From NCBI GenBank assembly GCA_027605045.1, contig JAQFWX010000086.1, positions 1 through 64,000 on the forward strand: 64,000 bases of DNA, given 5' to 3'. Positions within the stretch are counted from its first letter, which is position 1; each line of letters begins with the position of its first letter. Under the pieces are notes generated by a model. It saw nothing but the letters and a program-made list of their open reading frames with translations, was not told the origin of the DNA and did not search any database. Both the position numbers and the translations under genes were made by a program. The DNA comes from Phallus indusiatus (Eukaryota > Basidiomycota > Agaricomycetes > Phallales > Phallaceae). Shown in pieces: positions 35,973 through 45,658 of this stretch.

Positions 35973-36041
35973 AGTCGTACATTCCGTGGCGTGTTGCGTG
36001 ACCTGTACGAGTGTCACAAATTCTTTTAGGCACAGGGCTTC
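35973..36041. promoter_or_regulatory. Very short bidirectional promoter region (CLC / KAT14-type gene)
   Basis: Only 69 bases separate the two divergent ATGs, so both promoters must overlap each other or the neighbouring 5' coding exons. No TATA box seen. Confidence 0.5.
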
Positions 36042-37606
36042 ATGTCGCGAAACAACTTGAAAGTGGAAGATGTAGACGACGAAGTATGGAGTTCAGTAAG
36101 AGCACCTTCTCTTCTTTTTAAGAGAGTACGCTTTATTTAAATATTTGCTTCAAGTCTATCAGGAGGAGCAAACGGATCCGACTTAGTTATTCCAAAAAAG
36201 CAGAAGTTGGTCGTACTTCCGAACGAATCTCTACTCCGCCTACCACAAAAGATGTCTTCACAGCAACATTCTCAGAAACTGCTCTCCCAGAAATTGACGA
36301 TTTCGATGCCTTTTTCCCTCTGAAAGAGCCTTGGATATCTGCAAGACAGAACTATCTCCGAGATAATTCCGAACGTGATCGTTATGTCAGTTATCTCAAA
36401 ACCAAAATGCGACGCTGTTAGTTTCGTTATTGCTCATGATAATAATCATTGTAGAACCACCAAATTAGGATGCTGACCTCAGCCGAAATTCACGAACTTG
36501 AAAAGTGGCTAGAAAATTGCATCGCGACAGGCAAGCAAGATTGGACTAGCGGCAAAGCTATCCTGTATAGACGTCTTCAACTCAAAAAGGTACCAACTAT
36601 GCATTCCCGTGCATCATGTGGCTTATTTACATTGTTCAGATCAGAAAGGAAAACCCCGTATTCTCGTACGACATGCTACGCCAACCTCCTCCGAGAACCA
36701 AGGATCTACAACCCTTCGTAACGACTCCAACCTCCGAACCCAATAAAGAAACAATCGACGCTTTATACGCCATCAACAGAACACCATACCAATCTTCTTT
36801 TGCGTCACGAGTTTTTGGGAATATCAATCCTCCACGACGAATCTTACATAGAGACTGGCAAACCCGGACAGTCTGGATGGACGTCATGGACGATATCAAG
36901 CTACATTACGCCCTATCACAATCAATCCACCCATCTCAGTCAGACGACAGTTTAGAAGACGTCCATTCGTTAGATAGAGACAGTCCAATCGACTACGTCA
37001 CACTAGAACCTTGGCATCTTCCTCAAATTCACGAGCTCTTAACAAGAACATTCTGGCCTGGAATAGACGGTAAACATCCGTATTACGATATCGCTCACTT
37101 CGTTTTTCTTACTTTTGTTTTTCCTACGCGCGCAGTGACAAGCTCTTTGGAATATTCTCCCGAACAATGCACAGTCGTCGCGCTTTATAAACGTCTGGTC
37201 GTGGGGGCTGCTTTTCTTAGCTCTCCTATCGAGACATATTTAACGTACCTTGTCGTCCGTTCAGGCTGGGAAAGCAATGGTGTTGCCAGGTTTGTCTCTT
37301 CATCGCTCGGAACAAATAGATCCTATATCTTATGTTCTCCCACCAGCACTATCCTCTACCTGTTACTTAACGCTAATCCGACTAAAGACGTAACCCTGCA
37401 TGTTTCCGCCAACAATCCCGCTATGGTGAGTATAGCAGAATTTTTTCAGTGACAACTAAATTGACATTTCATTATTATTTGATAAGTTGCTCTATAACAA
37501 GTTTGGATTCAAAGCGGAAGAATTCATAGTCGGATTTTATGATAAATATCTACCTGAGGAATCTCAAACTTGCAAAAATGCCTTTAGGTTAAGGCTGCGT
37601 CGATAG
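36042..37606 (+). CDS. KAT14/CSRP2BP-type GNAT acetyltransferase
   Basis: In animals KAT14 (CSRP2BP) is a GNAT-fold subunit of the ATAC histone acetyltransferase complex. ATG at 36042 (MSRNNLKVEDVDDEVW), intron about 36094-36152. Next come a basic segment (IRRSKRIRLSYSKK) and an N-terminal domain with ELEKWLENCIATGKQDW and LYRRLQLKK, interrupted by short introns near 36416-36470 and 36590-36640. The GNAT part starts near 36985 (DYVTLEPWHLPQIHELL, RTFWPGID). Its strongest match is VTLHVSANNPAM plus, after a further intron, LLYNKFGFKAEEF, FYDKYLPEES and FRLRLRR-TAG at 37604-37606, which closely follows the animal KAT14 C-terminus. Reads intact where traced. Histone substrate is by homology only. 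Confidence 0.85.
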
Positions 37607-37809
37607 GATAGACGTAAGTTTTTTCTATTTTTTTTTACCGTTTGTGTATGTAATTAAACCTTCAATAGATTGGTGTTCATCTGTAATATCATTGTTAAGA
37701 CCATCGTAGGATTCGGCGTCGACTTGCGAAACTCATTATTCAAGTCCGGAACGGGATATCACCAATAAATACATAACATTACTACAATGATGTCCGTACA
37801 CCGTTCCCT

Positions 37810-40028
37810 TCACTTATCCAAACCGTGTGCAGCCCTGGCTTCAGGATCTTGCCAGTACGAACCATTTGGCCACTCGTATTTCGCAATACTCGATTTATAC
37901 ATTTCGATACTACAGCAAGTCCGATGTCAAACAAGGAAAAGAAAGGAGTGATGTGTAAACGCTTACCTGTAACCTTCCTCTGGATGCAAAGGGACATTGT
38001 ATCTTCCCTTGGAGTTTATAGAACAAGGGTATATAAAGTGTTCGTGGAGGTGGTCAACGTATTCTAATACGTTCCTATCAATACTTCCGGAGATGGCGAC
38101 GTAGTCAATTAAACTGAAAAAATTATATGAATCCGTTCTGCGTGCTTAGATGTTTTCAACAAAGCACGAACCTCAAATGAATGACATATTCACACAATCC
38201 AACGCCTCCTGCATGGGGACATACAGGGATACCGAACCTAGGAAAATATTTTGAATGCAAAGAGACCTGAAGTTGGTACCTTCAAACCTACTTCGCGGCC
38301 ATCAGCAGTACAGCAAGGACTTCGCTTACGCCCGCAAGCCTACACGAGTCGATTTGAACTACGTCGATAGCCTCTGCCTGAAGTAGTTGCTTGAAAACCA
38401 TGCGATTGTGGGCATGTTCCCCGGTGGCAACACCAATTCCATGGGGTTTTAAAGCTTTTCGAATCGCAGCATGTCCCTGAATTATGTTGCATCCATCATT
38501 TATCGCACCTTGACAAAATAATCATAATAATTCTCGCAACATACCAGAATGTCGTCCGGTGCTGTTGGCTCTTCAATAAACCTTATGTCGGGAATCTTCG
38601 TGAGTGCAACATCTATTGCTATTTGGTTTGTTCTTACCAAGGTTTGATCGCTTTTAAGCCTTTGACATACTCAATAGCTTGTGGAACATCCCACACCTAC
38701 GAAATTAATCTAGCTCTCCCTATGATATTTAACAATAAAAAGACTCACTTGATTTGCATCAATCATCAAAACATTACCCGTAGGACCAGCATTTTTCCGA
38801 CCAAAGTCTTAGGGTCGCGGGGCGCATGTCCCTCTGGCAAGTTTGCGGGATCATCAATCACTGAACGGATAATCAAGCCCCGCCGTAAATCAGAATCAGG
38901 ATCAGTTCCAACTTTCATCTTTTTGTAAATGTTGAAAATTTGGCGATGAAAAACAAGGGGGAGGTGCTCGAAAATACCTTGAAATGATTGAAACCTGCTT
39001 GTAAGGCTTCTTTTGTAAGTGCTCGAACCTTATCATCGCTATAACCTTTAAACGGGATCAATCTTATCCAGAGATCCAGGACGGCCAATGGAAAAGAGAT
39101 TACCTAGCCATCCAGCGGAAGTAACATAAGCCGGGTACCTATCGCAAAGTGTAAGTCGGATCGGAGAGTATATGCAGTGCAAATAGACAACGTACCCATG
39201 TTCTCTTACAAATACCTCGCGCTCAGCTTTACTTGCCTCCTTTGCCTTGAGCATATCCAATGCCTCTTGTGGAGTTATTGCATCAGAAATATAACGGAAA
39301 GCAGTAGCCTGAACCAATTCTTCCTGAAAACACATGATAATTAGTGAAATTTTGCGCCATCTTTAAATGACAGCGCATACAGGAGTAAAATCGACGATTA
39401 GTTTCCATAAAGGCTTCTTCCTAGATTTGGCAAAAAGATCCCAAAGCGCGTTATTGACGGCGCCCGTAGCAATATGAATAACACCTTTCTCTGGACCAAT
39501 CCTATATGTGAACACTCAGTGGCTGGAGCCCGATTTATAAAGCGAGCGGACTGACCAGCGTAATTGTGGGTCAGCGAGAAGGTAATTCCAAGCCTTGCCC
39601 ATATTTTGAAATAACGGTTCAATTTCTTTCCCAACTAGTCTGTTCGCCACTTCTCGTATTGCTATACAAACCTAATATTCTATTGATAAATCAGCCTGTT
39701 CTCCCACAAGACACCAAATAATGCATACGATGTCATTTCCTCGACCAATGGTGAACGTCATTCCATTTCCAATAAGTCCGTTTTGGGTATATAGAGTAAC
39801 ATACGCCGATGAATAATCGCATTCAGTATTCCTAGTCAAGACCTTCTATCACTTGGACAATACAAAAACCATCAATTGTCCTTACATGGCATCTGTGCCG
39901 TCGCCTGTTAGTGACGTAGGAAACCGTACATCTTGATGGAAGTCAATCAGTAACTCCTCTCGCGCGCAAAATAAACCACAAGAAAAATACGCGCCATGTA
40001 TCGTAAAATGTGTGATCTTGTCCGCCAT
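37810..40028 (-). CDS. L-fuconate dehydratase (ENOSF1)-type enolase-superfamily enzyme
   Basis: Mandelate-racemase-like dehydratase predicted to convert L-fuconate or a similar sugar acid to a 2-keto-3-deoxy acid. Start at 40028 ([17 protein letters not shown]). Exons in order show [32 protein letters not shown] (about 39730-39790), [19 protein letters not shown] with the family [11 protein letters not shown], and the catalytic KMK motif in [18 protein letters not shown] (about 38870-38990). Metal ligands are in [12 protein letters not shown] and [10 protein letters not shown], and the catalytic His region reads [17 protein letters not shown]. The last exon ends HGLDK-TGA at 37810-37812. About a dozen short introns. 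The exact substrate is inferred from the ENOSF1-like N-terminus. Confidence 0.87.
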
Positions 40029-40062
40029 CGCAGATGTTCTTCGCAGATGTTCTTAGCGGATT

Positions 40063-40081
40063 CTTCGTCGTCTGTTCAATT
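40063..40081. repeat. 19-bp perfect direct repeat, left edge of mobile island
   Basis: CTTCGTCGTCTGTTCAATT here recurs exactly and in the same orientation at 59693-59711. It is followed immediately by a hairpin, CCCTGC-ACCAA-GCAGGG (40082-40098). A 13-base tandem (CGCAGATGTTCTT twice) lies just upstream at about 40029-40054. Confidence 0.85.
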
Positions 40082-40278
40082 CCCTGCACCAAGCAGGGAT
40101 CACCCCCCCCAACCGGAAGCTTATTTCTGGTGGTGAATCTGAGTTTGAATTTTGATTGAGCCGGAAATTTTCATTATGTAATTCTTTTGAGTTATATCAA
40201 GAACCCCTAAATACCGGAAGCTATTTTTAATTTTCGATTCGTATCCTGCGAAGTGAATCAGTTGAAGAATTTCGTCGG

Positions 40279-40974
40279 ATGGCTCCTGATTCGGTTCTCG
40301 TGAACGAAGTGAATGATGATGAAGTAACGGGGCTTTTAGAAGGCGTTTCCATGAAAAAGATAAGAAGTATTCTAGAAGATTTATCAATCCATTTGCCGTG
40401 GTCGGCTTTACACTGGCGGAAACGACTTATCCAAACAATTGTCGAACATCATTCCGATGATATTCCGAATATAGCGACTCGTGTTCTCGAATTAAAGGAA
40501 AACATTCGAACAGAACGATCTTCTCGATTGAAAAACAAATCAATGTTACGTCGGTCTAATCTTTTCGACCTTCATCGTACACTTAGGATGAAGAAGTTAT
40601 ATGGCGACACAGATCATGCTATTTTTCCGGACATCGTTCCATATCATGAACAATTCCAACGTTTGAAGACTTTCATTGAACACACCGGCGATGCATATGT
40701 TCAACAAGCCATATGTTCGTCTTGCGCTTCTCGATACGATCTAAATGAAACGCTGGAAATTAACCTTCTGGACGTTCCCAACAGATGCAAATTAGTTCCA
40801 TCGAATTGTCATCCTTCACATGTCTTACACGAGGGTATGTTATTATATCCCGGTACTATTAAGACATTGGAGGACGATAGTCAATACATTCGTCTATGTC
40901 GAGAATGTTTGTCATCGTTGAATGAGAATATGGTACCGAAATTTAGCCTCGCGAATAATTTGTGGATTGGCGAC
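40279..40974 (+). CDS. Helitron Rep-helicase, N-terminal exon (interrupted by LTR element)
   Basis: ATG at 40279 (MAPDSVLVNEVNDDEV). A charged helical N-terminus with HWRKRLIQTIVEHH is followed by a Cys-containing segment (ICSSCASRYDLNE) and the conserved region found ahead of Helitron Rep domains (DUF6570-like): LLYPGTIK, YIRLCRECLSSL, then the FSLANNLWIGD motif. The frame runs straight into the 5' LTR after WIGD. The next residues, VPIELSILTIPE, resume in frame after the 3' LTR at 50081, leaving one copy of the 5-bp target duplication. As it stands the gene cannot make a full Rep unless the insertion is bypassed. Confidence 0.85.
40970..40974. repeat. Target-site duplication GCGAC, left copy
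   Basis: Five bases directly before the 5' LTR, identical to 50076-50080 directly after the 3' LTR. Confidence 0.9.
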
Positions 40975-41238
40975 TGTAACGGTTCCGCTATGAGCAGCGG
41001 ACTACTATTAACCATAGTACATATTCGTATATACATACAATTGTATGCAGACGATCGTCGTCTGCACAAGTACCTAGTATTATGTAACGTACATAGGCGC
41101 CGTCACACCAGTAAATACCGCGTAACGGTAAAGGCGCCGGCAGCCTTTCTTACCTGCACTTGCAAATATACAGCTTTACACTGTTTGTTGTGAGTCCGTA
41201 AGAACCGGGCTAATCGTAAACTGTAACGAAACGTTACA
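40975..41238 (+). repeat. 5' LTR, 264 bp
   Basis: Begins TGTAACGG and ends CGTTACA, giving 7-base terminal inverted repeats (TGTAACG/CGTTACA). It contains a near-perfect palindrome, GCAGACGATCGTCGTCTGC (41047-41065). Same as 49812-50075 by eye. Confidence 0.95.
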
Positions 41239-41315
41239 TCTTTTTTAACACCTAAACGGCGTTACAATTTCCAAAATACGCCAATCGTATTTGCTAGTTT
41301 ATAGTGAGAGAGGAT

Positions 41316-41618
41316 ATGCCTCCTAAAAGCAACAAGAAGTCAAAAAAGAACGTAGGCGAACCACCACCTACCGAAGGCGGTCCATCCACATCTGCACGAG
41401 CAGGTGATACTGTTGTGATAGACGCAGCATTGTTTGAAACACTAGTCGCGGACCACGCGAATCGATCTAGACAAGGATCGAGACAGGGATCGAGACGAGC
41501 TTCACCAGCGCGGAGCGAATCAGGTGAATCAGTGAAATCAACCAGATCTCATAAGTCCAACCTCGGAAAAGACGAGGTAGTCCTACCACGTAAGATGATT
41601 GAGGACGCAAAAGGATGA
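41316..41618 (+). CDS. Retroelement ORF1: short basic N-terminal Gag-region protein
   Basis: About 100 codons from ATG at 41316 (MPPKSNKKSKKN), rich in Ser, Arg and Lys (RQGSRQGSRRASPARSES). It ends KGTGA, where its TGA (41616-41618) overlaps the ATG of the next ORF (41615) as ATGA. The next ORF lies in the -1 frame. It may be the N-terminus of one Gag made by frameshifting, or a separate small protein with reinitiation at ATGA. Confidence 0.65.
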   Translation: MPPKSNKKSKKNVGEPPPTEGGPSTSARAGDTVVIDAALFETLVADHANRSRQGSRQGSRRASPARSESGESVKSTRSHKSNLGKDEVVLPRKMIEDAKG

Positions 41619-43954
41619 TCCATGACCTCGTAAGAGGTGATACACCGGGACAAGACGTCGGTGATATGTTAGTACGACTAGATGCAGCCGTAATACCCGA
41701 TGAAGAAGAACCGTGGACAACGGTGAAAGGGAAAGGTCGTGCACGAGACGACAATAGAACCAGCACGACAATACTGGCTCCAGTAATGGACAACGCGCAG
41801 GCGACGGTCAAGACAATGGCAAACACGCCAGCATTGCCAGCGACGCCCAGAGCTCCATCGGCAGCACCGACCCCCGGTATAACACGTCAACCCACACAAC
41901 AGTACGCGGTACACGCGGAAACACTACATTCAGTGTTACAGGACCTACCTTCTGCACAACCAGCAGCGACCAGCACGCCCATCAGACCCACGCGAGCAGC
42001 AGATGACGCAGCCGCAGAGATAGAGAGAGGACGAGCTGAGCTGGACAGATCACGTCGAAACAGCCGACGTACCCCACCAGAGTTCGTGGCAACTCGTGAC
42101 TACCTGGAAGATCAATCTACCAGACGAGTCAACGCGGGTCAAGGACCGCGTGATAAGAGTAATCCTTCAGCTGCAGAGCTGGAAGAGTCAGCGAAAGACC
42201 TGGAAAGGATGGCCGCTGAGGCAGCACAACTGGCACGGGAAAAACGTTCCGAAGCATTAGACAAACGCACAACTGCGTTACAAGGGAAGGTTAGTAGGCA
42301 AGAACCGTATGTCGACATGCAGGAAGACCTGCAGGAAGTGCGAGCAGCACGCACTGAACTGGCTAAAAGCAACCGAGAAATGGAAGCTGGCCAACGACCT
42401 GGCATCATCTTTGAGCAAGACCTCCCTAATCGCTCGGCGCCCGCTCAGACTGCAGCGCAACCAGGACCGTCAACAGTACATCCTGGTCCACCAACAAACG
42501 CCGGTCAAGCACACGCTCCTGCAACGTCCCCGACAACCAGAGCACCGGTTGTACCCAGAAGAAGAGCAACATCTGCCAGGGATCAGTACGAGCAAATGAG
42601 AGAAGACCTCCGAGATATACCGGAGAGTAACGCTGGGCCCTTCATGCCCAAATACTATGATGACGAGGACTCGTCAGACGACGAAGAAGAAGCGTATGAT
42701 CGCGGATACTTCGAACGTGAAATGAGGGAAACCCCATTTGACGACCGAGAAGATAGACATAAACCCACGAAGAGGTTTAGAAGAGTTCGGGAAGACGAGG
42801 GGATAATTGTCATGGTGCAAGAAGCACTAGAGGAGTGCAAGGATGTAGTAGTATCAGCGTCCCCACTTGCGAAAGCGGGTGCAAAGATGCCATTATCCGT
42901 TATGTATAGCGGATCATCAAAGCCTGAAGACTTTGAGAAGTTCGTGACCTCTATCCTCAGATGGTTGAGGCTAAATAACCTACTCGGCGCAGCGTACGTC
43001 GAAGCACATATAGCCGTAGTCGGTATGCGACTAGATGGAGAGGCACACGAATGGTTCGTGGAGCACGTAGAACGAGGAGGTCGTTCAACCAAGGGTTGGG
43101 ACTTGGTAAGACTGTTCCGAAGGATGCACAATATGTTCTTGTCACCTACAAGCAAGAACCAGTCTGCACATAACTTCGATCACGCGAAGCAAGGTGCAAG
43201 GAGTGTACACCGGTACATGAGTGAACTGTTGAAATTCGCAGCACGTCTAGTCCATCCACCGGACAGATACACCTTCAAACGAAAGTTCTTAGAAGGACTT
43301 GATGAGAGAATTCGCAGTGAAGTCACCAAGAGGGGATTCCTGGCCGAAAACTCATCAATTCGACGGCTGTACATAGCCGCGAACGACATAGAGCAAGCAT
43401 GGGACTATAATAAGTCAATACTAGCTCAACGTCAGACACCCGTAAAATCAACGGGTACCCACTCAAGCTTGGCCAGACAAGCTCAAGAGAACAACTACCG
43501 CGCTAAAATCAAACCAAGCGGTATACCCACGAGGACTATTCCCCGTACGACCACAACTAGCAACGCGCTAGCTGTAAGACCAGCGACGAGCAGTGCGATT
43601 AAGCCGGCGAGAGTGTCGACTACCACGACAACTCGACCAGTCAGCTCAGGAACGCAAGCCCGAAGCAGTAGCACTGTACTGAAGTGCTATGAATGTGGAC
43701 AGACTGGCCACCTAAGACCACAATGCCCTAGAAAGGGACAGGTACGTGCCAACGTAATGCACGTTGAGGAGGAAGATGAAGACGATGCGGACGAGCTGCT
43801 CGACGCAATTATAGAGGAAGAAACGGGAGTTAACATACTAGAGGTGGAGGAATCCCCACAGTATGATGACGCTGAACAAGGTCAAGACACCGCGGAAGCA
43901 GCGGACTACGGGGAGGGGACCACTATGAGTGGGACGAGAATGAAGACGCAGTAG
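41615..43954 (+). CDS. Retroelement Gag with CCHC zinc knuckle
   Basis: 779 codons, long for a Gag. The N-terminal half is Pro/Thr/Ala-rich with a long charged coiled-coil-like helix (about residues 180-270, e.g. AKDLERMAAEAAQLAREKR). An acidic patch with DDEDSSDDEEEAYD follows. The capsid-like retrotransposon gag domain spans about residues 420-600 (YSGSSKPEDFEKFV, RLDGEAHEWFVEHV, RYMSELLKFAARL, FLEGLDERIRSEV). The zinc knuckle CYECGQTGHLRPQC is at 43685-43726. The C-terminus is very acidic. The stop at 43952-43954 overlaps the open upstream part of the protease frame (-1). Confidence 0.88.
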   Translation: MIHDLVRGDTPGQDVGDMLVRLDAAVIPDEEEPWTTVKGKGRARDDNRTSTTILAPVMDNAQATVKTMANTPALPATPRAPSAAPTPGITRQPTQQYAVHAETLHSVLQDLPSAQPAATSTPIRPTRAADDAAAEIERGRAELDRSRRNSRRTPPEFVATRDYLEDQSTRRVNAGQGPRDKSNPSAAELEESAKDLERMAAEAAQLAREKRSEALDKRTTALQGKVSRQEPYVDMQEDLQEVRAARTELAKSNREMEAGQRPGIIFEQDLPNRSAPAQTAAQPGPSTVHPGPPTNAGQAHAPATSPTTRAPVVPRRRATSARDQYEQMREDLRDIPESNAGPFMPKYYDDEDSSDDEEEAYDRGYFEREMRETPFDDREDRHKPTKRFRRVREDEGIIVMVQEALEECKDVVVSASPLAKAGAKMPLSVMYSGSSKPEDFEKFVTSILRWLRLNNLLGAAYVEAHIAVVGMRLDGEAHEWFVEHVERGGRSTKGWDLVRLFRRMHNMFLSPTSKNQSAHNFDHAKQGARSVHRYMSELLKFAARLVHPPDRYTFKRKFLEGLDERIRSEVTKRGFLAENSSIRRLYIAANDIEQAWDYNKSILAQRQTPVKSTGTHSSLARQAQENNYRAKIKPSGIPTRTIPRTTTTSNALAVRPATSSAIKPARVSTTTTTRPVSSGTQARSSSTVLKCYECGQTGHLRPQCPRKGQVRANVMHVEEEDEDDADELLDAIIEEETGVNILEVEESPQYDDAEQGQDTAEAADYGEGTTMSGTRMKTQ

Positions 43955-43962
43955 GCGCATAC

Positions 43963-44694
43963 ATGATGGTGATAACCGAAGATCACGGTTATGATGAAAG
44001 AAGACTACTTGTTATCAAACAAGGCTCGTCCACCATTGGGACGATTAAGTCACAGGAAGAACCCCTGTATGACCACACGATGAGACCTAAGTCAAGGGCT
44101 CCAAAGCGTGATAAAGAATCAATAAGACCTCTAGAGGGTTACTGGCTCGTAAACGGCCAATTAGCGCATTGTTTGATTGACAGTGGATGTCAAGGCATGA
44201 TAATGTCACCATCATTCTCGCTCACGACTGGAGCGAAGACATTCAAACTGGATAAGCCAGTATCACTGCAGCTCGCAGTGAAAGGAAGTAAGTCCGTAAT
44301 ACAGTACGGAACGTATACCCGAATAGAATTTGGGGATATTAGTGTGTTAGAATACTTTGATATAGTCAATATTGACTACTACGACGTCATAATTGGCGTA
44401 CCATTCCTGAAAAGGTATGACATCTGCCTGGACTTTGGCAACGGGATAATCACCCGGGATGGAGGAGTAATCACTCCAGTGGAACGGTTCACTGAAATAC
44501 CTAACACCACGGACGAGCCCACCGAGTTAAGTGGAAGCTTAGCCATAGCATCAGCACGCCCCATAACTACTACGTCTAACGCAGTAGCAGTGAGACGGAA
44601 GATCCGAGTACCGGAACTCAAGGATGAGAACCTACCCGCTACGCGAGTACTGGAAGGAGGAGTACAGCGACTTATTCGGGCCAGTGCCGAATAG
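43963..44694 (+). CDS. Retroelement aspartic protease region
   Basis: The first ATG is at 43963, but the frame is open upstream into the end of gag (YEWDEN before it), which suits Gag-Pro made by -1 frameshifting. Contains HCLIDSGCQGMIMS (about 44167-44208) with the catalytic D-S-G, and YYDVIIGVPFLKRYDI, the usual retropepsin C-terminal element. It ends at 44694, overlapping the RT frame from 44624, which is in a different (+1) frame. Confidence 0.85.
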   Translation: MMVITEDHGYDERRLLVIKQGSSTIGTIKSQEEPLYDHTMRPKSRAPKRDKESIRPLEGYWLVNGQLAHCLIDSGCQGMIMSPSFSLTTGAKTFKLDKPVSLQLAVKGSKSVIQYGTYTRIEFGDISVLEYFDIVNIDYYDVIIGVPFLKRYDICLDFGNGIITRDGGVITPVERFTEIPNTTDEPTELSGSLAIASARPITTTSNAVAVRRKIRVPELKDENLPATRVLEGGVQRLIRASAE

Positions 44695-45658
44695 ACTCCC
44701 TCCATTTAGGGATGTAAATCATCATATCCCATTAATAGAACCTAACAAGGTTATCCGGTACAGACTACCGAAGTGCCCAGACGCCCTCAAGCCACTGCTG
44801 GCTGAAAAAATAGAGCGCTACACGCAAGCAGGTTGGTGGGAACCGACTGTCGCACAGCAAGCCATCCCTATGCTATGCCTGTTTAAAAAGGCATTATCAG
44901 GACTACGCACGGTATTTGACCTGCGTCAGCAGAATGATAATACGTTGAAAGACGTGACCCCGTTTCCAGACCAGGAGACCATTCGCCAAGACGTGGCGAG
45001 ACACAAGTATAGGTCGAAAATTGACCTAACGGAAGCTTACGAGCAAGTCAGAATTGCTCCGGAAGACGTGGATAAGACCACGTTCTCGACGATATATGGC
45101 ACGTTTAAAAGCCATGTTATGCAACAAGGTGATTGCAACGCGCCTTCGACATTCCAGAGATTGATGACCCATATATTCCGGGACCACATCGGAAGAAACA
45201 TACACTCGTACATCGACGACGTGTTCGTCTACTCAATGACGATACAACAACACCAGGAACATCTGGAGATTGCCTTCTCGAGATTGAGGAAGGAACAACT
45301 TTACCTAAGTCAGAAGAAAGTTGACTTATACTCCAAACGATTGGAGTGCCTAGGACACATCATCGACGACGATGGTATCCACCCAGATATGGATAAGATG
45401 GATAAAATTCGCGATTGGAGAACCCCACGTACGTTCAACGACGTTCAGAAGTTCTTAGGGCTGGTGCAATATGTTGCCGCCTACCTTCCGGGAGTCGCTA
45501 CTTACACTTCCCCATTGTCGGGATGTACCCACAACAACAGGCAATTCGAGTGGACACCGGCACTAGAACGCTGTTTCAACGCAATCAAAGCGTTGACGAA
45601 GAACGCCCAGTTCTTAAACCTATCAATCCTGATAGCGACGAGCCAATCTGGCTTGTAA
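44624..45658 (+). CDS. Retroelement reverse transcriptase
   Basis: Starts in frame near 44624 (PLREYWKEEYSDLFGPVP). RT motifs in order: LCLFKKALSGLRTVFDLRQ, KIDLTEAYEQVRI, the substrate-binding TIYGTFKSHVMQQGDCNAPST, the catalytic YIDD (45209-45220), LECLGHIID and VQKFLGLVQYVAAYLP. The frame loses homology at about 45625: here TKNAQFLNLS, whereas the other frame continues PVLKPINPDSDEP into RNase H. A single extra C in GCCCAG would join the two; it is unclear whether this is mutation, recoding or a base-call error. Confidence 0.9.
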   Translation: MRTYPLREYWKEEYSDLFGPVPNRLPPFRDVNHHIPLIEPNKVIRYRLPKCPDALKPLLAEKIERYTQAGWWEPTVAQQAIPMLCLFKKALSGLRTVFDLRQQNDNTLKDVTPFPDQETIRQDVARHKYRSKIDLTEAYEQVRIAPEDVDKTTFSTIYGTFKSHVMQQGDCNAPSTFQRLMTHIFRDHIGRNIHSYIDDVFVYSMTIQQHQEHLEIAFSRLRKEQLYLSQKKVDLYSKRLECLGHIIDDDGIHPDMDKMDKIRDWRTPRTFNDVQKFLGLVQYVAAYLPGVATYTSPLSGCTHNNRQFEWTPALERCFNAIKALTKNAQFLNLSILIATSQSGL

